A DNA stretch of 64,000 bases from NCBI RefSeq assembly GCF_009834805.1, contig NZ_WVHO01000011.1:310001-374000 (forward strand). Reading direction: 5' to 3'. The position numbers and the translations under genes were made by a program. This DNA comes from Saccharibacter sp. 17.LH.SD (GTDB taxonomy: Bacteria > Pseudomonadota > Alphaproteobacteria > Acetobacterales > Acetobacteraceae). Below are positions 44,103 through 54,032 of this stretch, one piece after another (positions within the stretch are counted from its first letter, which is position 1; every line of letters begins with the position of its first letter). Under the pieces are notes generated by a model, which saw nothing but the letters and a program-made list of their open reading frames with translations, made no database searches and was not told the DNA's origin.

Positions 44103-45136
44103 CATCCCCTATTCTCGACGTTCGCCATGTCAGTCATCGTTTTCGCGGCCATCTGGCCCTCGACGATATTTCCTTTGCCATCCAGACAGGAGAAGTAGTG
44201 GGGCTTATTGGACGGTCTGGCGCAGGAAAATCAACCTTGCTCCGCTGCCTTTGTGCTTTAGAACGCCCTGACAATGGACAAATTCTTCTCAATGGCGAAG
44301 ATATTACAACACAATCAGAATCACATCTGGTTAAAGTCCGCCGGCGAATTGGGTTGGTCTTTCAGCATTTTAACTTACTGAACTCTCGTTCGGTTGCCGG
44401 CAATATTGCGCTCCCTCTGCAAATTGCCGGTTGCTCACGGCCAAAACAGAAAAAACGTGTTGAGGAATTACTCGACCTTGTCGGGTTACAAGGATTTGAT
44501 AAAAAATACCCCTCTCAACTCTCTGGTGGACAAAAACAACGTGTTGGGATTGCTCGTGCTTTGGCTGCCAACCCCTCATTGCTCCTCTGCGATGAAGCCA
44601 CTTCAGCGTTGGATCCTGAATCAACCGCCTCTATTCTCAATTTGCTGACGGACATCAACCGTCAGCTTGGCCTCACAATCGTTATCATCACCCATGAAAT
44701 GGAAGTAGTACGTAGCTTTGCGCGACGTATTCTCGCTTTGGATCATGGTCGTTTGATCGAAGATGGAACGATGGTTGATTTTCTCAGCGACGGCGGCCAG
44801 AAAAAAACGCTTCAACCTTTATTGGCCGATATTCGCCCCAAACTCCCCGCAGATCTCGCACGCCAGATCGTCGCTCACGATAGCCCCAACGCAACAATCG
44901 TTATGCGTGTTGTTCACAGTGGTGAAGGCGTCTTACCGCCTTTCTTTGGCATGCTTGCACAACGTTTCAATTTAGAAGCCACCCTCTTACAAGGAGGCGT
45001 CACAACCATTGGTGACCAACCTGTGGGAGACATGATCATCAGTTTACATGGCGAACGCCGTGACGAAGCCGTTACTTTTATTAAAAATATGGTGAAAAGC
45101 ATGGAGGTTCTGGGATATGTCCCCCATCATCCTTAA
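44099..45136 (+). CDS. metN: Methionine ABC transporter ATP-binding protein
   Basis: The 345-residue ATPase has Walker A GRSGAGKSTLLR, signature LSGGQKQRVGIA, Walker B LLLCDEATSALDP and the switch His in VIITHEMEVV. The C-terminal NIL domain (about residues 262-345; IVMRVVHSGEGVLPPFFGML) is the methionine-sensing module that inhibits transport when intracellular methionine is high. The ATG at 44099 overlaps the metQ stop (ATGA); a TTG two codons earlier is less likely. Confidence 0.95.
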   Translation: MTSPILDVRHVSHRFRGHLALDDISFAIQTGEVVGLIGRSGAGKSTLLRCLCALERPDNGQILLNGEDITTQSESHLVKVRRRIGLVFQHFNLLNSRSVAGNIALPLQIAGCSRPKQKKRVEELLDLVGLQGFDKKYPSQLSGGQKQRVGIARALAANPSLLLCDEATSALDPESTASILNLLTDINRQLGLTIVIITHEMEVVRSFARRILALDHGRLIEDGTMVDFLSDGGQKKTLQPLLADIRPKLPADLARQIVAHDSPNATIVMRVVHSGEGVLPPFFGMLAQRFNLEATLLQGGVTTIGDQPVGDMIISLHGERRDEAVTFIKNMVKSMEVLGYVPHHP

Positions 45137-45767
45137 TATTATCCTCCAATCAACGCTTCAAACCCTTGAAATGGTCTTTGCATCAACCGCCATTTCTGTC
45201 GTGATCGGCCTGCCCTTAGCCCTTTTTATGATCACAACAGGCCCCGGAGGACTTTATCATTTACCATTTGCCGCCCGCATCGTTGGTATTCTTGTCGATG
45301 CACTCCGGGCTATTCCTTTCATTATTTTATTAGTTATTCTTATTCCCCTTACGCGCTTTATTGCAGGCACTTCTTTAGGAACCGAAGCTGCTATCGTCCC
45401 CCTCTCTATTGCCGGGATTCCTTACTTCGCCCGTATTGCCGAGGTTGCCCTACGCGAAGTGGACTCAGGCCTAATTGATGCCGTCAAAGCTATGGGAGGC
45501 ACCCGTCTCACCATTATCCGCTCAGTCCTCATTCCTGAAGCACTACCTAGCCTAGTCGGCAGCCTAACGGTTACGCTCATTACCATGGTCGGTGCATCCG
45601 CTATGGCAGGCACTATTGGCGCTGGGGGGCTGGGGGACTTGGCTATTCGCTACGGATATCAGCGCTTCAACACAACCGTCATGATGGATGTGGTGGCCGT
45701 TCTCATTGTGATGGTCTTTATCATACAGATCTGCGGAAATGCTTTAGCGCGTTGGCTTAAACACTAA
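45117..45767 (+). CDS. metI: Methionine ABC transporter permease
   Basis: The 216-residue inner-membrane permease has five or so helices and the EAA loop (EVDSGLIDAVKAMGGTRLTIIRSVLIPEALP) that docks on MetN. The end GLGDLAIRYGYQRFNTTVMMDVV is typical of MetI. The start lies 20 nt inside the 3' end of metN with GGAGG nine nt upstream, so the genes are coupled. A strong terminator follows. Confidence 0.95.
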   Translation: MSPIILNIILQSTLQTLEMVFASTAISVVIGLPLALFMITTGPGGLYHLPFAARIVGILVDALRAIPFIILLVILIPLTRFIAGTSLGTEAAIVPLSIAGIPYFARIAEVALREVDSGLIDAVKAMGGTRLTIIRSVLIPEALPSLVGSLTVTLITMVGASAMAGTIGAGGLGDLAIRYGYQRFNTTVMMDVVAVLIVMVFIIQICGNALARWLKH

Positions 45768-45788
45768 TATCTTTAAGAAACTATCCAT

Positions 45789-45827
45789 AAAAAAGGGGGA
45801 AACGCTTTTGGCGTTTCCCCCTTTTTT
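45789..45827. terminator. Terminator after metQNI
   Basis: A 17-bp perfect stem (AAAAAAGGGGGAAACGC with GCGTTTCCCCCTTTTTT, 45789-45805 and 45811-45827) encloses a 5-nt loop. T-runs on both sides suit both the met operon and the convergent PLP gene. Confidence 0.93.
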
Positions 45828-45845
45828 AGACACAACACATGACAC

Positions 45846-47132
45846 TCAGGCAGCATCAAGTGCTTGTTCAACATCCACCAACAAATCATCAATATGTTCA
45901 ACACCGATCGACAACCGAATAGTCGCATCCGTCACGCCGATCCGGTCCCGCACTTCTAGTGGCACACCAGAATGTGTGGTGCTGGCAGGATGACTTGCCA
46001 GAGATTCTGTCCCGCCCAAACTGACCGCCAACTTCATCAGCTGCAACGCGTTCAAAAATTTAAAGGCTGCTTCTTGCCCCCCATCAATATCGAACGAGAA
46101 TGTTGACCCTGCGCCGCTGCACTGGGCACGATAAACCTTTCCTTGTGGAGAGTTCTCATCAAAAAAAGGAGGATAATGAACTTCCGTTACTTTCGCGTGG
46201 TTCTTTAGGTAATGCGCAACGCGCTCGGCATTCGCTGCAGCCCGCTCCATACGCAAACCAAGAGTTTCAAGAGAACGCCCCAACATCCAGCAACTATGCG
46301 GGTCAAGATGTGTTCCAATAGCACCGCGTAACTGGCGAATGCTCTTCATTCTCTCAAGAGACCCTATGACAGCACCGGCAACAAGATCTGAATGCCCACC
46401 AACATATTTCGTTAATGAATACACGGAAAGATCAGCACCATGCTCCAACGGATGTTGATAGACAGGGCCTAACAATGTGTTATCGCACACAACAATCGGC
46501 CGCTCCCCACCTTGTTCAGCACCAACCGTCTCTGCAACACGGCGCAACAAAGCAATATCAACCAACCCATTTGTTGGATTAGCTGGGGTTTCCGCTAAAA
46601 TAATCGCAACGCGCCCCGCTTTCATCGCCGTTTCGGCCGCCGCCATGACCGAGACTTCATCCGTGCCATCTTTGAAGCCGACAGCAGCAATCCCAAGGGA
46701 GGCCATTGTTTTGCTCAAGAGCGTTTCTGTTCCACCATAAAGAGGCTGAGAATGGAGGATAACACTTCCCGGGCGCGCATAAGCGAGCAACGTAGTCGTA
46801 ATCGCTGACATACCAGACGAGAAAAGAGCCGCATTTTCCCCCCCCTCATAGACAGCTAAACGGTCTTCTACGATTTCACTATTAGGATGGTTAAAGCGAG
46901 AATAAACGAGCCCCTGCCCTTTGCCCTCTGGGGGCTTTTTGCGCCCAGACACGTAGTCAAAAAAGTCACGCCCGTCTTCTGCTGTCGGGAAAACAAACGT
47001 TGACGTCAGAAATACCGGTGGCTTTACAGCCCCTTCTGACAAAACCGGATCATACCCATAATTCATCATTTGCGTATCAGGGTGCAGACGATGCGTCCCT
47101 ATAAAAAGCTTATTGTGATTCGATTCTGCCAT
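45846..47132 (-). CDS. Cystathionine gamma-synthase family PLP enzyme
   Basis: This 428-residue gamma-family PLP enzyme has the Schiff-base Lys at K242 ([18 protein letters not shown]). Other blocks are [34 protein letters not shown] and [15 protein letters not shown]. Members act as cystathionine gamma-synthase, O-acetylhomoserine sulfhydrylase or methionine gamma-lyase; sequence alone does not decide. ATG 47132 is chosen because GGAGG lies five nt upstream; longer starts at 47144 and 47183 exist. Location beside metQNI supports a methionine role. Confidence 0.88.
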   Translation of the reverse strand: MAESNHNKLFIGTHRLHPDTQMMNYGYDPVLSEGAVKPPVFLTSTFVFPTAEDGRDFFDYVSGRKKPPEGKGQGLVYSRFNHPNSEIVEDRLAVYEGGENAALFSSGMSAITTTLLAYARPGSVILHSQPLYGGTETLLSKTMASLGIAAVGFKDGTDEVSVMAAAETAMKAGRVAIILAETPANPTNGLVDIALLRRVAETVGAEQGGERPIVVCDNTLLGPVYQHPLEHGADLSVYSLTKYVGGHSDLVAGAVIGSLERMKSIRQLRGAIGTHLDPHSCWMLGRSLETLGLRMERAAANAERVAHYLKNHAKVTEVHYPPFFDENSPQGKVYRAQCSGAGSTFSFDIDGGQEAAFKFLNALQLMKLAVSLGGTESLASHPASTTHSGVPLEVRDRIGVTDATIRLSIGVEHIDDLLVDVEQALDAA

Positions 47133-47214
47133 AAAATCCTCCATGTCAGGATATAACGCTATCCTTACCTCCTCCAATGGCACATTCGCCTAGGCATTGT
47201 GAAGGATCAACCTC

Positions 47215-48654
47215 ATGCCGCATCGCCCCGTTATCGTATGGTTTCACGATGATCTTCGCCTACATGATCATCCAGCGCTTACACAAGCCTCTCAAACGGG
47301 CCATCCACTTCTGTGCGTCTTTATTTTTGAAGAACCAACGGCTACCCAAAGAGCCCAAGGTAAAGCCTCCCAATGGTGGCTGCATGGAGCTCTCACGTCA
47401 CTCAGTGTAAAACTCCAACAACTCGGTGGCTCTCTACTTATTCTTACAGGCAATGCCGAGTTTCTTATTCCCACATTAGCCAAGGAAAGTAACGCAGCCG
47501 CCATTTTTACGCATGCACGCCAAACACCGTGTGAGCGTAGCTCTATTGAAGCCATCACCCGCACACTACCCTCCGATGTTCATTTACATCAATATTGGGG
47601 GAATACTCTTCTAGAGCCAACATCTATCAAAAATAAAACCAACGGGATTTATCGTGTTTTCACACCTTTTTGGAACGCATTAAAAACACAAAATATTTTA
47701 TCACCCCTATCACATCCCTCAAAATTAGAGTTTTTCTCCTGGGATTCTTCCCCATTATCGTATGCATACCTTACCTTAGACACTCTACTACCTCAGCCTA
47801 ATTGGGCCTCTGGCTTGCACGACACGTGGGAGCCTACTCTTGAGGCTGCGCATGAGACATTAAATGATTTCATCCATCATAACCTAGCCCATTATGAATC
47901 AAGACGAGATCAAATGGGTATTGATGGGTCATCTCGTATTTCGCCCTACCTAGCATTTGGACAACTCTCGCCCCGTTTTATCTGGCACGCTGTGCGACAA
48001 CATGGAAAACACAGTGGAAGCACGGTGTGTTTCCTCAGAGAAATCGCTTGGCGTGAATTCGCTCATTATACACTCTATCACTCCCCAGATATTCTCTCTC
48101 GTAATCTCAAACCTCATCTTGATATGTTACCATGGAAAAATAATCATGAGTATCTGCGCGCCTGGCAGAACAGTCGCACTGGGATCCCTATTGTCGATGC
48201 AGGCATGCGTGAACTCTGGCATACGGGATGGATGCATAACCGCGCCCGGATGATTACTGGTTCATTTTTAACTCGGCACCTCCTAACACATTGGCGCGCG
48301 GGGGAAGCCTGGTTTTGGGACACCTTAGTAGACGCGAACAACGCCAACAATGCCATGAATTGGCAATGGGTTGCCGGCACAGGCATTGATACAATGCCTT
48401 TTTTCCGTATTTTTAATCCGACAACACAAGCGAAAAAATTCGACCCACATGGTGATTATATCCGCCATTGGATTCCAGAATTACGCCACTTATCTAACCG
48501 ATATCTTTTCGAACCCTGGACCGCTCCCCTATCTCACCTACAAGAAGCAGGAATCACACTCGGAGATCACTACCCTTATCCCATTATCGACCTGCCCACG
48601 GCACGGAAACATGCTCTGGAGGCACTCTCGTCATGCAAAGAAATTGTTTCCTAA
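47215..48654 (+). CDS. phr: Deoxyribodipyrimidine photolyase
   Basis: The 479-residue class I CPD photolyase repairs UV dimers with blue light using FADH-. The N-terminal antenna domain begins VIVWFHDDLRLHDHPAL. The FAD domain has SRISPYLAFGQLSPR, WREFAHYTLYH, WHTGWMHNRARMITGSFLTRHLLTHWR, and ANNAMNWQWVAGTG. AAGGA precedes the ATG. It is divergent from the PLP gene across 82 bp and followed by a hairpin. Confidence 0.94.
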   Translation: MPHRPVIVWFHDDLRLHDHPALTQASQTGHPLLCVFIFEEPTATQRAQGKASQWWLHGALTSLSVKLQQLGGSLLILTGNAEFLIPTLAKESNAAAIFTHARQTPCERSSIEAITRTLPSDVHLHQYWGNTLLEPTSIKNKTNGIYRVFTPFWNALKTQNILSPLSHPSKLEFFSWDSSPLSYAYLTLDTLLPQPNWASGLHDTWEPTLEAAHETLNDFIHHNLAHYESRRDQMGIDGSSRISPYLAFGQLSPRFIWHAVRQHGKHSGSTVCFLREIAWREFAHYTLYHSPDILSRNLKPHLDMLPWKNNHEYLRAWQNSRTGIPIVDAGMRELWHTGWMHNRARMITGSFLTRHLLTHWRAGEAWFWDTLVDANNANNAMNWQWVAGTGIDTMPFFRIFNPTTQAKKFDPHGDYIRHWIPELRHLSNRYLFEPWTAPLSHLQEAGITLGDHYPYPIIDLPTARKHALEALSSCKEIVS

Positions 48655-48709
48655 CGGCCAAGACAGTTACATTACCCACAATGTCAGGCATGAACTATTC
48701 TGACACCAT

Positions 48710-48735
48710 GTTTCCCAAATGATTCTACGGGAAAC
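48710..48735 (+). terminator. Hairpin after the photolyase gene
   Basis: GTTTCCC (48710-48716) pairs with GGGAAAC (48729-48735), followed by TATTTT. It is 55 nt after the phr stop and resembles a modest terminator. Confidence 0.5.
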
Positions 48736-48872
48736 TATTTTATAAAGTGACGCATTCTCTGACCCTGACAAGCCGCACCATACCTATAATTCATCACCGT
48801 AGAGAAAGAACTAACCTTCTTGGCCCTCCCAATGTTTGAACGGACACCCCTTCTCCAACCTCAAAAGATTCA

Positions 48873-50480
48873 TCACATATTTCTAGTTGTACAATGCTTT
48901 TGATAATCTGAAATAATGTAATGACCTACTTTGTAAGTATTATACAAATTATGCGTGATCACCTCATCTACATGACAGGTATCCACATCATGGATAATCC
49001 CTTTCCAGAGAGGTGTTCCCTGATAATTCTTCCCCTCATCTCCAAAGAGATCAACAAATGTATTGACATCCTCCGGAAGCCCCTGCGCCAGAAGTATATC
49101 ATGCATTATCCATGGAGATGGGACATATAACGAAAACTGAAGCGTCTCATTGACAATATCTCGTAAGATGGGCTCTGCCACTAAAATACGATGAGAAAGC
49201 GGGGCTTCAGGCTCTCTTCCCAGTGTTCCCCAAAACCATTGCTGTTGTCCCCCATGACCGACAACACTGTCATTATACTGAGACCTTAAATGAGAAATAT
49301 CTTCCACCATTTGGGAGGCCATATATTCTCGATAATGATTTTGTGCGGCCAAAGCATTCTCGTATGACGCCGACAAAGAGATATTTTGTATCAAGACATA
49401 GCCCACCAGAGCCATGTTCACACACCTAAATACCTTGGGCAGCCCTCGCTCCATAGAAAGAAAAGAGCCTACTGCCAGTATGGTACCAAAACTTAAAAAT
49501 GTTCTTGGATTGAATGTTGGAAAATTTAATAGAAGCTGAACCCCAGGGAAAGTCAGCAACAAACCGGCACATAACCCAAGTAATACAATTGTTTTTTTAA
49601 AAAATGCTTTTTTCTCTCTAGAGAAAATGAGAGAGCATGAGACAACACCAAGCAATATAATTAATAACGTCAGAACCCCATAAAAATTTGAAAAATATTC
49701 TCTTATCAAATGGAATACTGTACGAATATTTTCCAGAATTTTGGATATATTCCTTATCAACTCAGAGTGCTCCGCTACATATTCATGGCTTTTTTTAAAA
49801 AACAGATGTGTTTCACATACAAATGTCGCGACGGATAATATCGCTATAAAAACTCTTTTCCCCAATTGCATGGCAATTGAACGTAAATATGTCCCCTTAA
49901 CCAACAAAATAATCGCTTCAAAAAGACATATTGAAAAATAGAAATTTATCGCTGGTTGATACGTATTTAAAAAAAGGAAAACAAAGAAATACTCTGCTAG
50001 ATAGAGCTTTAATGATCCTCTTCCATATATCCTCTCCATAAAAAATGGGCACAATGCCAAAGACATAGATACGCACATAAAAAAACTGTCATATCTATAG
50101 GACAAATTTTCTATAAAAAACGGCTGGCATACTATAAATGATAGGGAAATCAGCGGGATATGTATCTGATTTTTCCATGTCTCATATAAAAATGTAATAG
50201 ATCCACATAAAACAAATATTCCCAACACTTGGAATAGAGGCGAGATATCAATAACCGACAACGGGCCGAGCACAAGCTCCAGCAAGTAGGCAAATGGTCT
50301 ATGATCGTGCAGCCAACTTTTCGGCTCATGCAGCGTGTGCGCAAAATCGTCTGCGTAAAAGGCATGACCCCAAATTATAGGAAAGGCGAAGACAAGAAAA
50401 ATAGCACTGAATTTTAAAAAACTTATCCAATATGATTTTTTTACTGTTATATCACTCACGTTATTAGCCTTCATATTCAT
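48873..50480 (-). CDS. GtrII-like membrane glucosyltransferase
   Basis: The 535-residue multi-helix membrane protein carries GtrII/GtrC-type wording: YADDFAHTLHEPKSWLHDHRPFAYLLE, then CQPFFIENLSYRYDSFFMC and LNTYQPAINFYFSICLFE. Such proteins transfer a sugar from a lipid-phosphate carrier to surface polysaccharide on the periplasmic side. The gene is AT-rich. Its start overlaps the end of the GT2 gene by 17 nt, so the two work as a pair. It shares most motifs with the divergent gene at 51657. The final target glycan is unknown. Confidence 0.8.
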   Translation of the reverse strand: MNMKANNVSDITVKKSYWISFLKFSAIFLVFAFPIIWGHAFYADDFAHTLHEPKSWLHDHRPFAYLLELVLGPLSVIDISPLFQVLGIFVLCGSITFLYETWKNQIHIPLISLSFIVCQPFFIENLSYRYDSFFMCVSMSLALCPFFMERIYGRGSLKLYLAEYFFVFLFLNTYQPAINFYFSICLFEAIILLVKGTYLRSIAMQLGKRVFIAILSVATFVCETHLFFKKSHEYVAEHSELIRNISKILENIRTVFHLIREYFSNFYGVLTLLIILLGVVSCSLIFSREKKAFFKKTIVLLGLCAGLLLTFPGVQLLLNFPTFNPRTFLSFGTILAVGSFLSMERGLPKVFRCVNMALVGYVLIQNISLSASYENALAAQNHYREYMASQMVEDISHLRSQYNDSVVGHGGQQQWFWGTLGREPEAPLSHRILVAEPILRDIVNETLQFSLYVPSPWIMHDILLAQGLPEDVNTFVDLFGDEGKNYQGTPLWKGIIHDVDTCHVDEVITHNLYNTYKVGHYIISDYQKHCTTRNM

Positions 50481-51417
50481 TTTTTATGAGATAGATAGGT
50501 CTTCTTTTGGATTCCATATAAATTTTCCCCACATACTCACCGACAATTCCAATACCTACTAGCTGAACACTGCCTACAAAGAATATTGATATTATTAATA
50601 TACAATTCGAATAATATTTTATAATATCCAAAAAGTACAATCCCGTAAAAAAGATCATAAACAGTAAGGATAATAGAATACCCATACCTCCAACATAGAT
50701 CCATAATCGCAATGGTAATAAAGAAAAGCTCGTAATTCCTTCCAGGGCCAAATCCCATAAAGAGAAGAACGAAAATTTACTTGCTCCATTGAGACGAGAG
50801 GCACGCGAGTAATCAATTGTTTCTGTTCGAAAACCAACCCAAGCAAAAATTCCTTTCATGAATCTCTGCTTTTCCGGAAGCTTTTTTATAGCGGCGACAA
50901 CACGCCGGTCCATCAATCGAAAATCACCCACGCCTTCTGGCAAGGAAATCTCTGATATCCGATTAAAAAACTTGTAAAATAAATTCGCCGTTAACCGTTT
51001 CAACACCGCATCTGTCGAACGATTAACTCGTCTACCCAAAACAACCTCTGTGCCCAACCGCCATTTTTTTACCATTTGTATAATAACTTCAGGAGGGTCT
51101 TGGAAATCAGCATCTGTAATGACAACAGCATCCCCTCGGGCATGGTCTAATCCTGCTGTTATAGCCGCTTCTTTCCCAAAATTTCTTGAAAACTCTAATA
51201 TTCTAAAACGATGATCTTGTTTCGAAAGTTTCACCAACCGTGACAGCGTATCGTCGATACTCCCATCATCGACGCATATAATTTCCCATTGAGATGCCTG
51301 AATTGACTCAATAATCGGAACAATGACCTCATAAAAATAATCAACACCTTCCCCTTCATTATAAAAAGGAACGATCAAACTTAAAAAATCACCACATTTC
51401 TCTTTATTAAGCTTCAT
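50464..51417 (-). CDS. GtrB-like bactoprenol glycosyltransferase (GT2)
   Basis: The 317-residue protein has a GT2 catalytic domain: SLIVPFYNEGEGVDYF, IICVDDGSIDDT, RNFGKEAAITAGLDHARGD, ITDADFQDPPEVI (DAD metal motif) and GVGDFRLMDRRVV. Two C-terminal membrane helices follow (about residues 230-300) and end in a polybasic tail. GtrB enzymes load a sugar on undecaprenyl phosphate in the inner membrane. It is the first gene of a minus-strand pair with the GtrII-like gene. No GtrA flippase gene accompanies it. Confidence 0.88.
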   Translation of the reverse strand: MKLNKEKCGDFLSLIVPFYNEGEGVDYFYEVIVPIIESIQASQWEIICVDDGSIDDTLSRLVKLSKQDHRFRILEFSRNFGKEAAITAGLDHARGDAVVITDADFQDPPEVIIQMVKKWRLGTEVVLGRRVNRSTDAVLKRLTANLFYKFFNRISEISLPEGVGDFRLMDRRVVAAIKKLPEKQRFMKGIFAWVGFRTETIDYSRASRLNGASKFSFFSLWDLALEGITSFSLLPLRLWIYVGGMGILLSLLFMIFFTGLYFLDIIKYYSNCILIISIFFVGSVQLVGIGIVGEYVGKIYMESKRRPIYLIKNEYEG

Positions 51418-51656
51418 TACAATAAGACTTCACCATATAATCATATATCCACGACGCTGCGATATCGGCAATATACAGGATAGAAACACATCAAATTCTA
51501 TAAAAATCCCCCTTAAAAACCAAGCTCTTTTCATTCCCAGTAAAAACCACCTTTCCATTCCTAAAGTAATTTTTTACACAATATGGTTCTAGGCCTAACA
51601 GTTGAATTGCTCTGCACCGCACCATTTTCTTTCTAATCCAATGGTAGGATACCATA

Positions 51657-53234
51657 ATGATCTATACTAAATTTATAGAAAATTTATCCGATTATCAAAA
51701 AGATATTTTAAGCAGATTCCTTATTTTCCTACCCATTTTTCTTATATTTGTCTTTCCCATCATTCATGCAAACACATATTATGGCGACGATTGGTATCGC
51801 GCACTATGGATTAGCACAAGTAATGCATGGCTGACTGATCATCGTCCTCTAGGATATTTGACAGTCTTTATCACTAGCGCATTCGGCATGAGGGATATAG
51901 CCCCACTTTCTCAAATTATAGGCGCAATATCTGTTGCCCTTTCTGTCAGCATTCTAAGCTTACAATGGAATTATAAAACCTTCCCCGCAGTAATCTGCTT
52001 TTCGTTTATTTTTTGTCAGCCCTTTTTTCTACAAAATTTATCATACCACTTTGATAGCATGTTTATGTGTTTTGCATTAGCTAGCTCACTCATTCCATTT
52101 TACAGCGATCCATCAAAAGAAAATAAAAGAAAATTATTTACTTACTCTACCATAATAATTTTTCTTGTTCTTAATATGTATCAACCAACGATAAGTGTTT
52201 ATTTATCAATATCTCTTTTTGAATCTATGAGAAATCTTCTTAAGACTAAAAAAGTTACAACTTCATCCAAGAATTTTATTTTTCGTCTTTCTTCTTTAGG
52301 ATTTTCTCTTTTATTGTTTCAAGTAGAATCACTTTTGTTTGTTAAAAAATCAGCTTATGTATCTCAACATTCCGAAATCATTCATTCTATAAAAAACATA
52401 GAAAACAATTTTCATTCATATCTAACTATCTTTCATACATATTTCTTGAAAGATATATTCGGTTATTTCATGGTTTTTGTCATATTAACTAGCATAATTC
52501 TATTCGTAAAATTATCTTTAAATAGTGATGTAAAAAATAAATTTATATTCCTATTTTTTGGATTATTAATCTTCGTTCTTAATATTGCAACCATTCCAAG
52601 CCTTCAGATAATTCTTTTACATCCTGTTCTAAATTCAAGAACTTTCATCAGCTTCGGCGCTATTCTCTCTATGTGTGTTAGCTTCTTTGTAAACGAAAAC
52701 TTAAAAAAACCTGTGATCAATGCCTCCCTATCCTATTTTGCGGCTTATATATTATTTTCTCAAATCGCTCTTTCTTTCATCAATGGTAATGGCTTAAAAG
52801 CTCAAAATGATTACAGAATTATGATAGCCGATCAGATGAATAATGACTACTCTGTACTAAGTAATGGAAGAAATGATAACACATTATTCGGCACATTAGG
52901 CGACGAAAAAATATCTACTGTTAGTGAAAAGATATTTCGTAAGTATCACATATTGGAAGACAACATAAAGCTACTGTCATTCTTTTCATACTATACTCAA
53001 TCTCCTTTCTTCTTGCCCTGCATCATGCTGATACGTGGCTTTCCTGATAGTTCTCTTTTTCTATCTGATACCCTATCTTCCTTTAAAGAAAATTACAGGG
53101 ATTCTCCCACTTGGAAAATGATTAATGAAAAGGTAACGTCATGCCACGTAGAGAGGATCATACACCACCCCCTGTTTAACACTTATAAAATCGGGAATTA
53201 CATAATATCAGATTATGCGAAAAAGTGTTCTTAA
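51657..53234 (+). CDS. Second GtrII-like membrane glucosyltransferase
   Basis: This 525-residue paralogue of the 48873 gene is visibly AT-rich, roughly 30% GC by eye, unlike most of the window. Shared motifs include YGDDWYRALW, AWLTDHRPLGYL, CQPFFLQNLSYHFDSMFMC, LNMYQPTISVYLSISLFE and a C-terminal HPLFNTYKIGNYIISDYAKKC. Foreign origin is likely. It is divergent from the first pair and 3 nt ahead of the next GT2 gene. A TAGGA ribosome site precedes the ATG. Confidence 0.78.
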   Translation: MIYTKFIENLSDYQKDILSRFLIFLPIFLIFVFPIIHANTYYGDDWYRALWISTSNAWLTDHRPLGYLTVFITSAFGMRDIAPLSQIIGAISVALSVSILSLQWNYKTFPAVICFSFIFCQPFFLQNLSYHFDSMFMCFALASSLIPFYSDPSKENKRKLFTYSTIIIFLVLNMYQPTISVYLSISLFESMRNLLKTKKVTTSSKNFIFRLSSLGFSLLLFQVESLLFVKKSAYVSQHSEIIHSIKNIENNFHSYLTIFHTYFLKDIFGYFMVFVILTSIILFVKLSLNSDVKNKFIFLFFGLLIFVLNIATIPSLQIILLHPVLNSRTFISFGAILSMCVSFFVNENLKKPVINASLSYFAAYILFSQIALSFINGNGLKAQNDYRIMIADQMNNDYSVLSNGRNDNTLFGTLGDEKISTVSEKIFRKYHILEDNIKLLSFFSYYTQSPFFLPCIMLIRGFPDSSLFLSDTLSSFKENYRDSPTWKMINEKVTSCHVERIIHHPLFNTYKIGNYIISDYAKKCS

Positions 53235-53237
53235 CAT

Positions 53238-53939
53238 ATGACGACCGACATCAGCATCGTCGTGCCATGCTATAATGAGAGAGAGAATGTACCTCTCTTT
53301 TTCTATAAAATAGAGAAGGCTTTGTCCTTCTCAAATTGGGAAATTATTTTTGTCGATGATAATTCTCCTGATGGCACCATTGAGGCCGTCAGAGAGCTTT
53401 CCCGTTTTGACCCTCGTGTCCGTGGAATCAGACGCATAGGACGGCGTGGCCTCTCTAGTGCTGTGATAGAAGGCGCTATGAGTTCCTCTGCGCCGCTCAT
53501 TGCTGTCATGGACGGGGATCTGCAGCATGATGAGCATTGTCTTGTCCCTATGATATCCAGCATCACACAAGATGGATATGACCTTGTTGTAGCCAGTCGC
53601 TACCTTGAAGGTGGCAGCAATGGGGGCCTCACCAATAGCTGGCGGCGTTTCCTCTCCAATGCAGGGCGATGGCTCGCTCGCATTATTCTACGAATATCAT
53701 TAAGCGACCCTATGAGTGGCTTCTTTGTTATTCAACGCCAACACTTTGATAACCGTGCAGAAAAACTGTCCCGCAAAGGGTTCAAAATCTTACTTGATCT
53801 TATTCTTTCCGATCGCGCCGCATTGAAGATTACAGAAGTACCCATGGTCTTTCGACCTCGCCTCCACGGCAGCAGTAAACTTGACTGGAAAGTCATGCTT
53901 TCATTTATGGGGCTGGTTATACGTCACATGAAAAAATAA
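53238..53939 (+). CDS. DPM1-like polyprenyl-phosphate glycosyltransferase (GT2)
   Basis: The 233-residue GT2 enzyme resembles dolichyl-phosphate mannosyltransferase: SIVVPCYNERENVPLFF, IIFVDDNSPDGTIEAVREL, GLSSAVIEGAMSSSAPLIAVMDGDLQHDE (DGD motif) and ASRYLEGGS. It has no membrane helices at the C-terminus, ending instead in VMLSFMGLVIRHMKK. It would make a polyprenyl-phosphate sugar for the adjacent GtrII-like protein. Base composition is normal for the window although the gene 3 nt upstream is AT-rich. Confidence 0.85.
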   Translation: MTTDISIVVPCYNERENVPLFFYKIEKALSFSNWEIIFVDDNSPDGTIEAVRELSRFDPRVRGIRRIGRRGLSSAVIEGAMSSSAPLIAVMDGDLQHDEHCLVPMISSITQDGYDLVVASRYLEGGSNGGLTNSWRRFLSNAGRWLARIILRISLSDPMSGFFVIQRQHFDNRAEKLSRKGFKILLDLILSDRAALKITEVPMVFRPRLHGSSKLDWKVMLSFMGLVIRHMKK

Positions 53940-53958
53940 TAGTCTTCCCAGACTATTA
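53937..53958 (+). terminator. Hairpin at the end of the DPM1-like gene
   Basis: TAATAGTCT (53937-53945) pairs with AGACTATTA (53950-53958) over a TCCC loop, beginning at the TAA stop itself. There is no T-run downstream. Confidence 0.45.
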
Positions 53959-54032
53959 CATGACCGAAACGTCCCCAAAATACACTGGAACGCCAGCACA
54001 TAAAGGGAACATATTTTCTTGTATCTGGATGG

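Noticed and set aside
48655-48872. Search for a duplicated tRNA-Lys 3' end (att site) on the far side of the glycosyltransferase patch
   Set aside because: No sequence resembling the T-arm/acceptor end of the tRNA was found there, and no integrase gene is present.
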